Positions 8,013-16,908 of a stretch of 64,000 nucleotides of DNA are shown here, piece by piece; the stretch's first letter is position 1, and every line of letters begins with the position of its first letter. The stretch covers positions 3,357,501 through 3,421,500 of the forward strand of contig NZ_LT598653.1 in assembly GCF_900078365.1 (NCBI RefSeq), given 5' to 3'. The position numbers were made by a program, and so were the translations under genes. Source of the DNA: an uncultured Sphingopyxis sp. Its GTDB lineage: Bacteria > Pseudomonadota > Alphaproteobacteria > Sphingomonadales > Sphingomonadaceae. The notes below the pieces were generated by a model. That model worked only from the letters and a program-made list of their open reading frames with translations, was not told the origin of the DNA and ran no database searches.

Positions 8013-9259
8013 CAGAGTGCCCGGACGAGCCCCTCGGCCGCCTTCGCGCGATCGCCGTCACCACGGACGTTGACGTGAAGCGCACCGTCGCGCGTACCAA
8101 CCGAAATCAGCGCGTGCGCGGGAATCTTCGCCGCCTTGTCGAAGCGTTTGCGCGGCGACCCGCTCGCCACGATCTCGGCCGCGAAGCCGCCATTGCGCAG
8201 CGCGGCGAGCGCTCTCATCGCGAACGCGATCTGGCCGTCGTCCTCGACCGCAATCACCGTATCGAGCCGGGTGTCGATGACGTCGTCGGCGAGCAGCATC
8301 GCGAGCCGCTCGATTCCCGCCGCCCAGCCGACCGCCGGGGTCGGCGGGCCGCCGAGAGTTTCGATCAGCCCGTCGTAGCGTCCGCCGCCGAGCACCGTGC
8401 CCTGCGCGCCCAAGCGGTCGGTGACGAATTCGAACGCCGTGTGGCGATAATAGTCGAGCCCGCGCACGAGCCGCGCGTTGCGTTCCCACGCGACCCCCGC
8501 GGCGTCGAGCCCGGCGGTCACCGCGCCGAAAAAATCCTGCGCTTCGCTCGTCAGAAACGCATCGATGTCGGGCGCGCTGTCGGCGATCGGACGGTCCCTC
8601 GGATCCTTGCTGTCGAGGATGCGCAGCGGATTCTTGTCGAGCCGCGCGAGGCTGTCTTCGCTCAAGTTCCCGCGATGCGCCTCGAAATGCTCGACCAGCG
8701 CAGCACGCCACGCATCGCGGCTCGCCGCATCGCCGAGCGTGTTGAGCGTCAGCGTCACGCCCTCGGAGATACCCAGCTCCTTGAGCAGCTGATCCGCGAA
8801 TACCAGCAATTCGGCATCGGCGAGCGGGCTGTCGCTGCCAAGCACCTCGGCGTCCAATTGGTGAAACTGGCGATAGCGGCCCTTCTGCGGCCGCTCGTAG
8901 CGGAACAGCGGGCCGTGCGTCGCGACCTTGAGCGGCGCGAACTGCTGCCAGCCGTTGGTGACATAGGCGCGCGCGATCCCCGCGGTGAATTCAGGACGCA
9001 GCGTGATCGATTCGCCGCCGCGATCCTCGAAGCTATACATTTCCTTCGACACGACGTCGGTGGTTTCGCCTAGCGAGCGCGCGAACACCGCGGTCGGCTC
9101 GATCACCGGCACCTCGACACGCTTGAAGCCATAGAGGCGGCGTACCCGCTCGAACGTCTCGACGACATAAGCGAAACGGTCGGCGAAATCGCCGAGCATG
9201 TCCTGCGTGCCGCGCACGGCCTGCGGCGTCGGGATTTTGGCGGATTTATCCTTGCTCAT
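8012..9259 (-). CDS. hisS: Histidyl-tRNA synthetase
   Basis: 415 residues. The class II aminoacyl-tRNA synthetase motifs are visible: motif 2 as TLRPEFTAGIAR and FRYERPQKGRYRQFHQLDAE, the histidine-binding RGLDYYRHTAFEF segment, and motif 3 near GWAAGIERLAM. A C-terminal anticodon-binding domain follows. It charges tRNA-His in the cytosol. It begins a minus-strand operon with prfA and prmC. The divergent M61 peptidase starts 188 nt away across a repeat-containing gap. Confidence 0.96.
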   Translation of the reverse strand: MSKDKSAKIPTPQAVRGTQDMLGDFADRFAYVVETFERVRRLYGFKRVEVPVIEPTAVFARSLGETTDVVSKEMYSFEDRGGESITLRPEFTAGIARAYVTNGWQQFAPLKVATHGPLFRYERPQKGRYRQFHQLDAEVLGSDSPLADAELLVFADQLLKELGISEGVTLTLNTLGDAASRDAWRAALVEHFEAHRGNLSEDSLARLDKNPLRILDSKDPRDRPIADSAPDIDAFLTSEAQDFFGAVTAGLDAAGVAWERNARLVRGLDYYRHTAFEFVTDRLGAQGTVLGGGRYDGLIETLGGPPTPAVGWAAGIERLAMLLADDVIDTRLDTVIAVEDDGQIAFAMRALAALRNGGFAAEIVASGSPRKRFDKAAKIPAHALISVGTRDGALHVNVRGDGDRAKAAEGLVRAL

Positions 9260-9299
9260 GGCGGCGGCGTCTAATCGATTTTACATACTGCGCAAAGTC

Positions 9300-9370
9300 C
9301 CCTCTCCCCTTGCGGGAGAGGGATGCGCAGACTTGGCAGCTTGCTGCCTAGTCGAAGCTGGGTGAGGGGT
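9300..9370. repeat. Dispersed repeat, family E (CCTCTCCCC type), copy 1
   Basis: A hairpin CCCTCTCCCCTTGCGGGAGAGGG followed by a segment that ends GAAGCTGGGTGAGGGG (each given in part). The same layout, in inverse order, is at 57740-57896, and simpler copies lie at 29326-29426 and 47399-47522. It sits in the hisS/M61 divergent gap. Confidence 0.75.
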
Positions 9371-9447
9371 GCGAGCCATTGGCTCGCACGGTCGCCGAGC
9401 GAGGGGAGAAGGTTGTAGAAAAGTGCGAATCGCGGCAGAGAGCCGTC

Positions 9448-11385
9448 ATGAAAAAAACACGCTTGGTCGCAACCGCCCTCATCGCCACCCCTCTCGTTTT
9501 GGCCGCCCCCATCCACGCGCAGGAAGCGGTCAGCCGCCCCCAGCCGGTCGTCCAGCCGCTGACGATCCCGCTGCCCGCCGACAAGCCCTATCCGGGGACG
9601 ATGCAGCTGCGTGTCGATGCGACCGACGTCGCGCGCGGCATCTTTCACGTCCGGCAGACGATCCCGGTGGCGAAGACCGGCAAGCTCACCCTGCTCTATC
9701 CCGAATGGCTGCCGGGCAAGCACGCACCGCGCGGCGCGATCGCCGAAATGGCCGGGTTCAAGGCCTCAGCGGGCGGAGAACCGCTCGTCTGGACACGCCA
9801 GCCGACCGACGTCTACGCCTTTGACGTCGATGTGCCCGCGGGAACCAAGAGCATCGACATCAGCTTCGACTTCCTGTCGCCGACGCGCACGAGCGAGGGC
9901 CGCGTCGTCGTCACCCCGGCGATGATGAATCTGCAATGGGAACAGGTCAGCCTCTATCCCGCGGGCTATTTCACGCGGAACATCCCGGTGCAGCTCGAGG
10001 TCACACTGCCCGAAGGCTGGACCGGCGCGGCGGCGCTCGACGGGCTCAAGGTGTCGGCGGGCCGCTACAGCTTCGCGCCGACCAGCTACGAGACGCTCGT
10101 CGACAGCCCGATGTTCGCCGGCAAATATTTCCGCAAATGGGATCTCGGCAACAAGGTGACGCTGAACGTCGTCGCCGACGAGGCGAAATATCTGGAGGCC
10201 AGCCCCGACCATATCGCGCGCCACGCCGCGCTGGTGTCCGAAGCCGTCGCGCTGTTCGGCGTCCGCCATTTCGACCGCTATGAATTCCTGCTCGCGCTCA
10301 GCGACGAACTGGGCGGGATCGGGCTCGAGCATCATCGTTCGAGCGAGAACAGCCGCCATCCCGACTATTTCACCAAATGGAACGATAACGACAGCGAGCG
10401 CGGGCTGCTCCCGCACGAGCTGACGCACAGCTGGAATGGCAAATATCGCCGGCCCGACAAGCTGTGGACCCCCGACTTCCGCACGCCGATGCAGGGCAAT
10501 CTGCTGTGGGTTTACGAAGGGCAGACGAGCTTCTGGGACCTCGTGCTCGCCGCGCGGTCGGGGATGCAGTCGAAGGAGATGGTGCTTGCCGAATGGGCGA
10601 CCAACGCCGGCTATTACAGCGTCCAGCCCGGCCGCGAGTGGCGCCCGGTCGAGGATACGACGCTCGACCCGGTGATCGCGGCGCGCAAGCCCAAGCCCTT
10701 TTCGAGCTGGTCGCGGAGCGAAGATTATTACAACGAAGGGTCGCTGATGTGGCTCGAGGCCGACATGCTGATCCGCGGCGCGACGAACAATGCGAGGAGC
10801 CTCGACGATTTCGCGCGCGCCTTTTTCGGCGGACGCGAGGGCGATTGGGGGCAGGAGACCTATGATTTCGACGATGTCGTCGCCACGCTGAACGCCGTCC
10901 ACCCCTATGACTGGGCGACGTTCCTGCACGAGCGGATGCAGACGAGCGGGCGCCCCGCCCCCACCGGCGGGATCGAGCGCGCGGGTTATCGCCTCGTCTG
11001 GCGCGACACGCCGAACGTCTTCGATCGCGACCGCATGGCGCAGGCGAAGAACGCCGACCTGACCCATTCGCTGGGCATGACGGTCGACAAGGACGGCGTC
11101 GCGACCGGCATCCTGTGGAACGGCCCCGCCTTCAAGGCCGACATCGTCAACGGGACGAAGGTCGTCGCGGTCGACGGTCTCGCCTATAGCCGCGAGCGGA
11201 TCGAGGCCGCGGTGCAGGCGGCGACCGACGGCAAGACGCCGGTGCGGCTGCTCGTCGAGCGCGGCGGGCGCTATCGGAACGTCGAGATCGACTATCACGG
11301 CGGGCTGCGCTGGCCGCACCTCGAAAAATCGGGGAATGGCCCCGACTGGTTCGATCGGCTATTGGCGCCGCGGCGGGCGCTTTAA
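9448..11385 (+). CDS. M61 family metallopeptidase with PDZ domain, secreted
   Basis: 645 residues with a signal peptide ending APIHAQ. The ATG at 9448 was chosen over an upstream in-frame ATG because it starts this signal. The zinc motif HELTH is at about residues 323-327 and the downstream Glu ligand is near 357 (WVYEGQTSFWD), matching glycyl-aminopeptidase family M61. A C-terminal PDZ-like segment (about 535-620, GILWNGPAFKADIVNGTKVVAV) follows. It probably cleaves peptides in the periplasm. No operon partner is present. Confidence 0.9.
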   Translation: MKKTRLVATALIATPLVLAAPIHAQEAVSRPQPVVQPLTIPLPADKPYPGTMQLRVDATDVARGIFHVRQTIPVAKTGKLTLLYPEWLPGKHAPRGAIAEMAGFKASAGGEPLVWTRQPTDVYAFDVDVPAGTKSIDISFDFLSPTRTSEGRVVVTPAMMNLQWEQVSLYPAGYFTRNIPVQLEVTLPEGWTGAAALDGLKVSAGRYSFAPTSYETLVDSPMFAGKYFRKWDLGNKVTLNVVADEAKYLEASPDHIARHAALVSEAVALFGVRHFDRYEFLLALSDELGGIGLEHHRSSENSRHPDYFTKWNDNDSERGLLPHELTHSWNGKYRRPDKLWTPDFRTPMQGNLLWVYEGQTSFWDLVLAARSGMQSKEMVLAEWATNAGYYSVQPGREWRPVEDTTLDPVIAARKPKPFSSWSRSEDYYNEGSLMWLEADMLIRGATNNARSLDDFARAFFGGREGDWGQETYDFDDVVATLNAVHPYDWATFLHERMQTSGRPAPTGGIERAGYRLVWRDTPNVFDRDRMAQAKNADLTHSLGMTVDKDGVATGILWNGPAFKADIVNGTKVVAVDGLAYSRERIEAAVQAATDGKTPVRLLVERGGRYRNVEIDYHGGLRWPHLEKSGNGPDWFDRLLAPRRAL

Positions 11386-11397
11386 TCCCGCCGCAGC

Positions 11398-11476
11398 CGT
11401 TCGTTTCGAGCGCAGGGAAGACACCGGTCGTCGCCGCGCGGCTTCGCGGTGTCTCGACTTCGCGCGATGCGAAGGG
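11398..11476. repeat. Dispersed palindromic repeat, family G
   Basis: An imperfect inverted repeat with arms around GTTCGTTTCGAGCGC and GACACCG/CGGTGTC, related to the repeat at 6787-6918. It separates the M61 peptidase from ppa and could end the M61 transcript. Confidence 0.55.
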
Positions 11477-11519
11477 CTAAGGGGCGCCCGAATCAAAAAA
11501 CAAAGGACTGACTTCTCCC

Positions 11520-12056
11520 ATGCGCATCGACCTGATTCCCGCCGGCGACAATCCGCCCGACAGCCTCAACGTCCTGATCGAAGTGCCGATCGGCGGCGAG
11601 CCGGTGAAATATGAATTCGACAAGGCGTCGGGCGCGCTGTTCGTCGACCGCTTCCTCCACACCCCGATGCGCTATCCCGCCAATTACGGCTTCGTCCCGC
11701 ACACGCTGGGCGAGGACGGCGATCCGCTGGACGCACTGGTCGTCGCGCGCTCGCCGATCGTCGCGGGCGCGGTGGTCAAGTGCCGCCCGATCGGCGTGCT
11801 CAACATGGTCGACGACGCCGGCGGCGACGAGAAGCTGCTGTGCGTTCCCGTCAGCAAGACCTTTCCCTATTACGACAAGGTCGCGACCTACAAGGATATG
11901 CCCGAGATCGTGCTGCAGCAGATCGAGCATTTCTTCACCCACTATAAGGATCTCGAACCCGGCAAATGGGCCAAGCTCAACGGCTGGGGCGACGTCGACG
12001 AGGCGAAGCGCATCATCGTCGAATGCGTCGAGCGCGCGAAGCAGGCCGGTCTCTGA
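11520..12056 (+). CDS. ppa: Inorganic pyrophosphatase, family I
   Basis: 178 residues, the usual length of bacterial soluble family I enzymes. The catalytic signature GEDGDPLDALVV with its metal-binding aspartates is at about residues 63-74, and YGFVPHT precedes it. It hydrolyses pyrophosphate to phosphate in the cytosol and pulls biosynthetic reactions forward. It appears monocistronic, with a palindromic repeat (12062-12139) directly after the stop that lies between it and a convergent MscS gene. Confidence 0.97.
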   Translation: MRIDLIPAGDNPPDSLNVLIEVPIGGEPVKYEFDKASGALFVDRFLHTPMRYPANYGFVPHTLGEDGDPLDALVVARSPIVAGAVVKCRPIGVLNMVDDAGGDEKLLCVPVSKTFPYYDKVATYKDMPEIVLQQIEHFFTHYKDLEPGKWAKLNGWGDVDEAKRIIVECVERAKQAGL

Positions 12057-12061
12057 ACGAT

Positions 12062-12139
12062 CGTCGCCCCCGCGGAGGCGGGGGCCGCTGGAAGGGTAGG
12101 GCAAGGCAGACAACGGCCCCCGCCTTCGCGGGGGCGACG
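12062..12139. repeat. Dispersed palindromic repeat, family D, copy 1
   Basis: An inverted repeat with arms CGTCGCCCCCGCGGAGG and its near reverse complement around a 30-nt loop. It lies between the convergent ppa and mechanosensitive-channel genes, where a stable hairpin could serve both as a terminator. A related element with a CCCTGCCTTCGCAGGGG arm is at 14330-14435. Confidence 0.8.
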
Positions 12140-12140
12140 G

Positions 12141-13076
12141 TTACTTTTGCCGATGATCTTCTTCTTCCGGCGCCTCGACCATCCGCACGTCGGTGCGCGG
12201 ATAGGGAATGCGGATGCCCGCTTCCTTGAACCGGTCCCATATTCCCAGGAATACCTCGCCCTGGATGTTGCCGAGCCCCGCCTCGGGGTCCGAAATCCAA
12301 TAGCGCAGCTCATGCTCGACCGCGCGTTCGCCAAAAGCGGTGATCCACACGACGGGTTCGGGTTCGGCGAGGATGCGCGGATTTTCCTTTGCGGTCTCGA
12401 CCATCAGCCGCTGCGCGAGGCGGAGGTCGCAGTCATAGCCGACCGGAACGCGCATCCGCACGCGCACCTCGGGGCTGGCGAAGCTCCAATTCTCGACCGC
12501 CTGCGTCATCAGCAGTTCGTTCGGGATCAGATGCTTCCTGCCGTCGCGGGTGACGACATTGACCGCGCGCACGCCGATCTTGGCGACGCGCCCGACATTG
12601 GGCACGCCGCCGGGTAGGCTGGTGCCGCCCATCGCGCTGCCGTCGCCGACGACGACGATGTCGCCGGGCTTGATCGAGCGGTCCATCAGCAGGATGATCC
12701 CCGCGATCAGATTGCCGACGGTCTTCTGCAGCCCGAAGCCGATCGCAAGGCCCGCGGCGCCCGAAAAGACCGCCAGCGCGGTAAGGTCGATGCCGAGCAG
12801 GTCGATGCCGAGCAGCATCGCGAAGACGAAGAGCGCGATCGCGATCAGCTTTTCGGCCAGCAGTCTTTGCGTCGCGTCGATCTGGCTGTTGCGGCGAAGC
12901 AGCCATTTGGTCGAGCGCAGCGCGATCCGCACCGCTATATAGAGGAGAATCGCGACGATGATTGTCGAGAACAGGCCATAGAGCGAGAGCCGGTACGAGC
13001 CGACGTCGATGCCGATCGCCTTCAGCGTGCCGACCGCGCCGGCGACGGCTTGCGCCAGGCCGTCCACCGCGCTCAC
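12141..13076 (-). CDS. MscS-family small-conductance mechanosensitive channel
   Basis: 311 residues with three N-terminal membrane helices, the pore helix GAAGLAIGFGLQKTVGNLIAG with the Ala/Gly packing pattern of MscS TM3, and the following LLMDRSIKPGDIV and beta-domain segments. It releases solutes from the cell upon hypo-osmotic shock. The start is GTG at 13076 and overlaps the metC stop as GTGA, so it is coupled to metC. The family call is firm; the physiological role within this operon is not evident. Confidence 0.93.
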   Translation of the reverse strand: MSAVDGLAQAVAGAVGTLKAIGIDVGSYRLSLYGLFSTIIVAILLYIAVRIALRSTKWLLRRNSQIDATQRLLAEKLIAIALFVFAMLLGIDLLGIDLTALAVFSGAAGLAIGFGLQKTVGNLIAGIILLMDRSIKPGDIVVVGDGSAMGGTSLPGGVPNVGRVAKIGVRAVNVVTRDGRKHLIPNELLMTQAVENWSFASPEVRVRMRVPVGYDCDLRLAQRLMVETAKENPRILAEPEPVVWITAFGERAVEHELRYWISDPEAGLGNIQGEVFLGIWDRFKEAGIRIPYPRTDVRMVEAPEEEDHRQK

Positions 13077-14278
13077 CCGCGCATCGCGGCAAGGCCGCGT
13101 TCGAGATCGGCGATCAGGTCGGCCGGGTCCTCGAGCCCGATCGACAGGCGGACAAGCGGGTCGGGGTCGGTCCAGCGGGTGGCGGTGCGAATCATCTGCG
13201 GATCGCTCGGCACGACAAGGCTTTCATAGCCGCCCCAGCTGAAACCGATGCCGAAATGGGCGAGCGAATCGATGAAGCGCGTCCGTGCCGCCTCGTCGAC
13301 GCCCTTCAGCGTGAAGCCGAACAGTCCGCTCGCGCCCGCGAAATCGCGCGACCAGATCGCGTGGCCGGGATTGCCCGGCAGCGCGGGGTGCAGCACGCGG
13401 CCGACCTCGGCCCGGCCCGCGAGCCAGTTCGCGACGGCGAGGCCGTTCTCGCCCTGCCGCCGTATCCGCACCTCGAGCGTCCTGAGGCCACGCAGCATCA
13501 ACGCGCAATCGTCGGGCGAAACCGATTGGCCGAGCTGATAGGTGGCGCTGCGCAGCTTCGGCCACACGGCCTTCGTCGCCGTGAGCGAACCCATCATCGC
13601 GTCCGAATGCCCGCCGACATATTTGGTGAGGCTCATCATCGTTACGTCGATGCCATGCCCGAACGCGGGAAAGAGCAAGGGGGTCGCCCAGGTGTTGTCG
13701 AGCATCGTCAGCACGCCCCGCGCGCGCGCGATTCGCGTGATCGCCGGAATATCCTGCACTTCGAAGGTCAGGCTGCCCGGCGATTCGAGGAAGATCAGCC
13801 TGGTTTGGGGCCGGATGAGCTCGGCGATCCCAGCCCCGGTGAGCGGATCATAATAGGTCGTTTCGACGCCGAGCCGCGCGAGCATGAGGTCGCAGAAGGC
13901 GCGCGTCGGTTCATAGGCGCTGTCGACCATCAGCAGATGGTCGCCCGGCGACAGCAGCGCGAGCAGTCCGGCCGAAATCGCCGCCACCCCCGACGGATAG
14001 AGCAGAGTTCCTTCGGCGCCCTCCTCCATCCCCGTCAGCGCATCGGCGAGCGCCCACACGGTCGGCGTCCCGCGCCGGCCGTAATAAAGCTTGTCGTGCG
14101 TCGCATGGCCCCGCGCCTTGAGGTCGGCGATATTGTCGTAGAGGATCGTCGAGGCGCGCCACACCGGCGGATTGACGATCCCGCCGCCGAGCCGCGGGTC
14201 ACCGGTCCATTCGGGCCGCCGCCCGCCCTGCACCAATTTTGTCGCGGGGCGGAGGCTCTTGTCGTCGCTTTTGCTCAT
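13073..14278 (-). CDS. metC: Cystathionine beta-lyase (PLP-dependent)
   Basis: 401 residues of the Cys/Met metabolism PLP-enzyme family. The PLP lysine is K219 in MMSLTKYVGGHSD, and the substrate/PLP-binding YYGRRGTPT and LYPSGVAAI segments are present. The enzyme cleaves cystathionine to homocysteine, pyruvate and ammonia. Residue pattern favours MetC over cystathionine gamma-synthase, but related lyases cannot be fully excluded. It is coupled to the mechanosensitive channel downstream. Sulfur metabolism continues with sseA upstream on the same strand. Confidence 0.9.
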   Translation of the reverse strand: MSKSDDKSLRPATKLVQGGRRPEWTGDPRLGGGIVNPPVWRASTILYDNIADLKARGHATHDKLYYGRRGTPTVWALADALTGMEEGAEGTLLYPSGVAAISAGLLALLSPGDHLLMVDSAYEPTRAFCDLMLARLGVETTYYDPLTGAGIAELIRPQTRLIFLESPGSLTFEVQDIPAITRIARARGVLTMLDNTWATPLLFPAFGHGIDVTMMSLTKYVGGHSDAMMGSLTATKAVWPKLRSATYQLGQSVSPDDCALMLRGLRTLEVRIRRQGENGLAVANWLAGRAEVGRVLHPALPGNPGHAIWSRDFAGASGLFGFTLKGVDEAARTRFIDSLAHFGIGFSWGGYESLVVPSDPQMIRTATRWTDPDPLVRLSIGLEDPADLIADLERGLAAMRG

Positions 14279-14329
14279 GCGCCCCTGTTAGCGGAGCAGC
14301 GGCCAAAATCCAGTGGTGGCAGGATCACC

Positions 14330-14435
14330 GTGCCCCTGCGAAGGCAGGGGCCCATCTCCAAAGCTATCGCATTCCCGCCCCGTCCGTTGGAACCTGCCGA
14401 GGGCAGGAGATGGATCCCTGCCTTCGCAGGGGCAC
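14330..14435. repeat. Dispersed palindromic repeat, family D, copy 2
   Basis: Outer 20-nt arms (14330-14349 and 14416-14435) are perfect reverse complements of the GTGCCCCTGCGAAGGCAGGG type, with inner partial complementarity around CCCATCTCC / GGAGATGG. It lies between metC and sseA, both on the minus strand. Confidence 0.85.
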
Positions 14436-14459
14436 GAGGACGGGATGGAGACGGCAGGT

Positions 14460-15299
14460 TCAGGCTGCCCCGGTCGCCTTCGGCGTCGCGGGATCGGCGC
14501 CCCATTCGAGCCAGCTGCCGTCATAGACCGCGACATCGTCCTTGCCGAGCAGATGCGCGCCGAAGGCGACGACGGTGGCGGTCATGCCGCTGCCGCAGGT
14601 GGTGACGAGCGGCTGGTCGAGATCGATCCCGGCGGCATCGAACGCCGCCTTCAGATCGTCGCCGCGCTTCCAGGTGCCGTCGGCGTTGAACAGCTCGCCG
14701 TGCGGCAGGCTGCGCGAATTCGGGATGTGGCCGGGCGCGAGGCCAGGGCGCGGATCGCGTTCCTCGCCGGTGAAGCGTGCCGCCGGGCGCGCATCGACCA
14801 CCTGCTCGGCGGCGCTGTCGACATTCGCGAGCATCTGTTCCTTGGTGCGCACCGCCTTCGCGTCGCGCCACACGGTGAAGTGGCGGTGACGCAGCGTCTG
14901 CTTGCCCATTTCGAGCGCGCGGCCTTCCGCCTTCCACTTGGCGAGGCCGCCGTCGAGCAGCGCGACATCGTGCGCTCCGAACAGCTTCAAAAGCCACCAG
15001 GCGCGCGCCGCGCTCTTCAGCGGACTGTCGTCGTAGAGCACGATGCGGCTGCCGTCGCCGAGCCCGAGCGACTGCATGCGGCTCGCGAATTTTTCGGCGG
15101 AAGGCGCCATGTTTTCGACCGCGTTCGACGCGTCGGTCAGTTCGGCGAGGTCCATGAACACCGCGCCCGGAATGTGGCCCGCTTCATATTCGGCGCGCGC
15201 GTCGCGATCGGCCCCCAGAAATTTCGTCGCATCGACGACCCGCAGGTCCGATGCCCCCAGTTCGCGTTCCAGCCAGTCGGTTGAGACCAAGGCGTCCAT
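14460..15299 (-). CDS. sseA: 3-mercaptopyruvate sulfurtransferase
   Basis: 279 residues with two rhodanese domains. The active loop in the second domain is CGSGMTA with the catalytic cysteine C235, the loop typical of mercaptopyruvate rather than thiosulfate sulfurtransferases. It transfers sulfur from 3-mercaptopyruvate to acceptors such as thiols or cyanide. The start ATG at 15299 has CAGGAG upstream. A strong promoter and a structured leader of about 80 nt precede it, suggesting post-transcriptional regulation. metC lies downstream in the same direction. Confidence 0.94.
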   Translation of the reverse strand: MDALVSTDWLERELGASDLRVVDATKFLGADRDARAEYEAGHIPGAVFMDLAELTDASNAVENMAPSAEKFASRMQSLGLGDGSRIVLYDDSPLKSAARAWWLLKLFGAHDVALLDGGLAKWKAEGRALEMGKQTLRHRHFTVWRDAKAVRTKEQMLANVDSAAEQVVDARPAARFTGEERDPRPGLAPGHIPNSRSLPHGELFNADGTWKRGDDLKAAFDAAGIDLDQPLVTTCGSGMTATVVAFGAHLLGKDDVAVYDGSWLEWGADPATPKATGAA

Positions 15300-15379
15300 G
15301 TCATGCTCCTGTTACGACCGGCCCGGGAACCTTTTTGCTGTCCCTCGCCCGGCCATCCTGCTGTGGCTCTTTCCGGGGA
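15300..15379 (-). promoter_or_regulatory. Structured 5' leader of sseA, possible cis-regulatory RNA
   Basis: Between the predicted transcription start and the sseA ATG lies a GC-rich leader of about 80 nt. It can form an outer 6-bp stem (15349-15354 with 15316-15321, one G-U pair) enclosing an inner GGGA/TCCC stem (15341-15344 with 15325-15328) and an A-rich 12-nt loop. The ribosome binding site follows immediately. I do not recognise a riboswitch class with certainty. Confidence 0.45.
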
Positions 15380-15384
15380 TAGTC

Positions 15385-15413
15385 AGCCTATGCCCCCACC
15401 TGTGCTTTTTCAA
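15385..15413 (-). promoter_or_regulatory. Sigma-70-type promoter of sseA
   Basis: On the minus strand TTGAAA (15408-15413) and TAGGCT (15385-15390) are separated by exactly 17 nt. Predicted transcription starts near 15378, which gives a leader of about 80 nt. Confidence 0.6.
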
Positions 15414-15478
15414 GCGGGGTCCGTCCTGCCGCAGTCGATGCTGCACCGCAACAAAAACCTGCGGCGCTTCGAGCCGGA

Positions 15479-16789
15479 TTACTGGCTGCGCCGGATCGCG
15501 GTCGCGCGCGCGCCAGGGCGCTCGACGGCATAGGACGCGCGGTCGAGCGGCAGCGGCGCCAGCTTCTCGCTGCCGCTCGCGCCCTGTTCGCGGCCGAGAA
15601 CGAAGCTGCCCGCATTCTGGCCGAACGCCTCGCCTTCGCCATCCCAATGATAGGTGACGTCGAATGCGATGACGGGGACGATCATCGGCTTGCCGCCGAT
15701 CATCAGCGGCTCGATCGCAGCGCGCGGCAGCATCACCTCGGTCGACAATTCCTCGCCCGCACCCGCCGCCAGCACGATGTCGTCGCGCACCACGCTGCCC
15801 CCCGCTCCGTCGAAGAAACGGCCGAGCACCGGCTCGGTCATCGCCGAGCCCTGGCCCAGCGCGATGCGGACCATCAGCCCCGTCGCCGGCACCGTCCCCT
15901 GGTTGAGCAGGTTGAGCGCGAAACCGACCGCCACATGGTCGGGCGCGAAACGGATGCTGCGGATGTCGAGCGCCATGCCGACCATAGCGCGCTGTTCGGC
16001 CGCCGGGCGCGTGACGAGCGGATGGGCGGACGCCGGCTGGGGCCGCGATGCCGGTGGCGGAGCGGGCGCCGGACGCGGAGCCGCGGGAGCGGCGGGCCTC
16101 GGCGGCGGAACGGCGGCACGTCCGGCCGGCTGCGGGGCTTCGTCGATCTCTTCGACCGCCGGACCGGCCGGCGCGGTGCGGCGGCGCCAATACCAGAAAG
16201 CCGCGCCCGCGGCCGCCAGCACGGCGATCGCCCAGGCCCAAATCGGCGTGCCGGACGGCGTGTCTTCCGGCGCCGCGGCAGGCGGCGTTGCGTCGGCGGT
16301 CGCCGGCGCCGCGTCGCCGGTTGCGGCGGGCGACGGCGTAACCGTATCGAGCGGCGGTAACGGCGGATTGTCGGTGGTTGCAGGCTCCGCCACTCGCGGT
16401 GCTTCCGGCTGAGCCGCGCGCGGCGTCGCGGTTGAGGAGGTATCGCGCCGCGCGGGTGCCGGTGCGGGGGTTGCCGTGACCGGCTGCGTCGGCGTCACCC
16501 GCGGCGGTGCGACGGGTTGCGGCGATGTCGGCGTCGGCGTGGGCGCGGGGGTCGGGGTTGGCGTCGGCTGTCCCCGCCGCTCACCCGGCGCCACTGGCGG
16601 CAAGCCATTGTCCGAGGGGCCCTGCACGCCAGGCGCGCGGCCGTCGTCGGTGGGCGGCGGCAGGCGGAAATCGATCGGGCGGGGCGACGTCGTCGTGTCC
16701 TGCGCAGCGACAGGAGCGCCCGCGGCCAGCACTGCCACCGCCAGCGCCAACGCCGCCGCCTGTTGTCGCCCGAAGTTACGCACCGTCAT
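15479..16789 (-). CDS. Secreted, Pro/Thr-rich single-pass membrane protein of unknown function
   Basis: 436 residues. It has a signal peptide (to about residue 29, PVAAQ), a disordered stretch to about 175 containing PT/AP repeats, one transmembrane helix (GTPIWAWAIAVLAAAGAAFWYW), a second Pro/Ala-rich linker and a C-terminal beta-rich domain (about 265-420) that reads like an immunoglobulin-like fold. I recognise no catalytic motif. The layout suggests a membrane-anchored protein with a periplasmic or cytoplasmic linker and sensor-like domain, but function is unknown. It is divergent from queF across 119 nt. Confidence 0.7.
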   Translation of the reverse strand: MTVRNFGRQQAAALALAVAVLAAGAPVAAQDTTTSPRPIDFRLPPPTDDGRAPGVQGPSDNGLPPVAPGERRGQPTPTPTPAPTPTPTSPQPVAPPRVTPTQPVTATPAPAPARRDTSSTATPRAAQPEAPRVAEPATTDNPPLPPLDTVTPSPAATGDAAPATADATPPAAAPEDTPSGTPIWAWAIAVLAAAGAAFWYWRRRTAPAGPAVEEIDEAPQPAGRAAVPPPRPAAPAAPRPAPAPPPASRPQPASAHPLVTRPAAEQRAMVGMALDIRSIRFAPDHVAVGFALNLLNQGTVPATGLMVRIALGQGSAMTEPVLGRFFDGAGGSVVRDDIVLAAGAGEELSTEVMLPRAAIEPLMIGGKPMIVPVIAFDVTYHWDGEGEAFGQNAGSFVLGREQGASGSEKLAPLPLDRASYAVERPGARATAIRRSQ

Positions 16790-16908
16790 CTTGTCCGCGA
16801 TCCCACACTACCCATATGTCGCCCGCGCCGCTGAATTGGCGCTGAACCCGGCCGTCTCGCCCCCATGAGGTCGGTGACATCGGCCGCGCTGCGCACTAGA
16901 GCCTTTCC

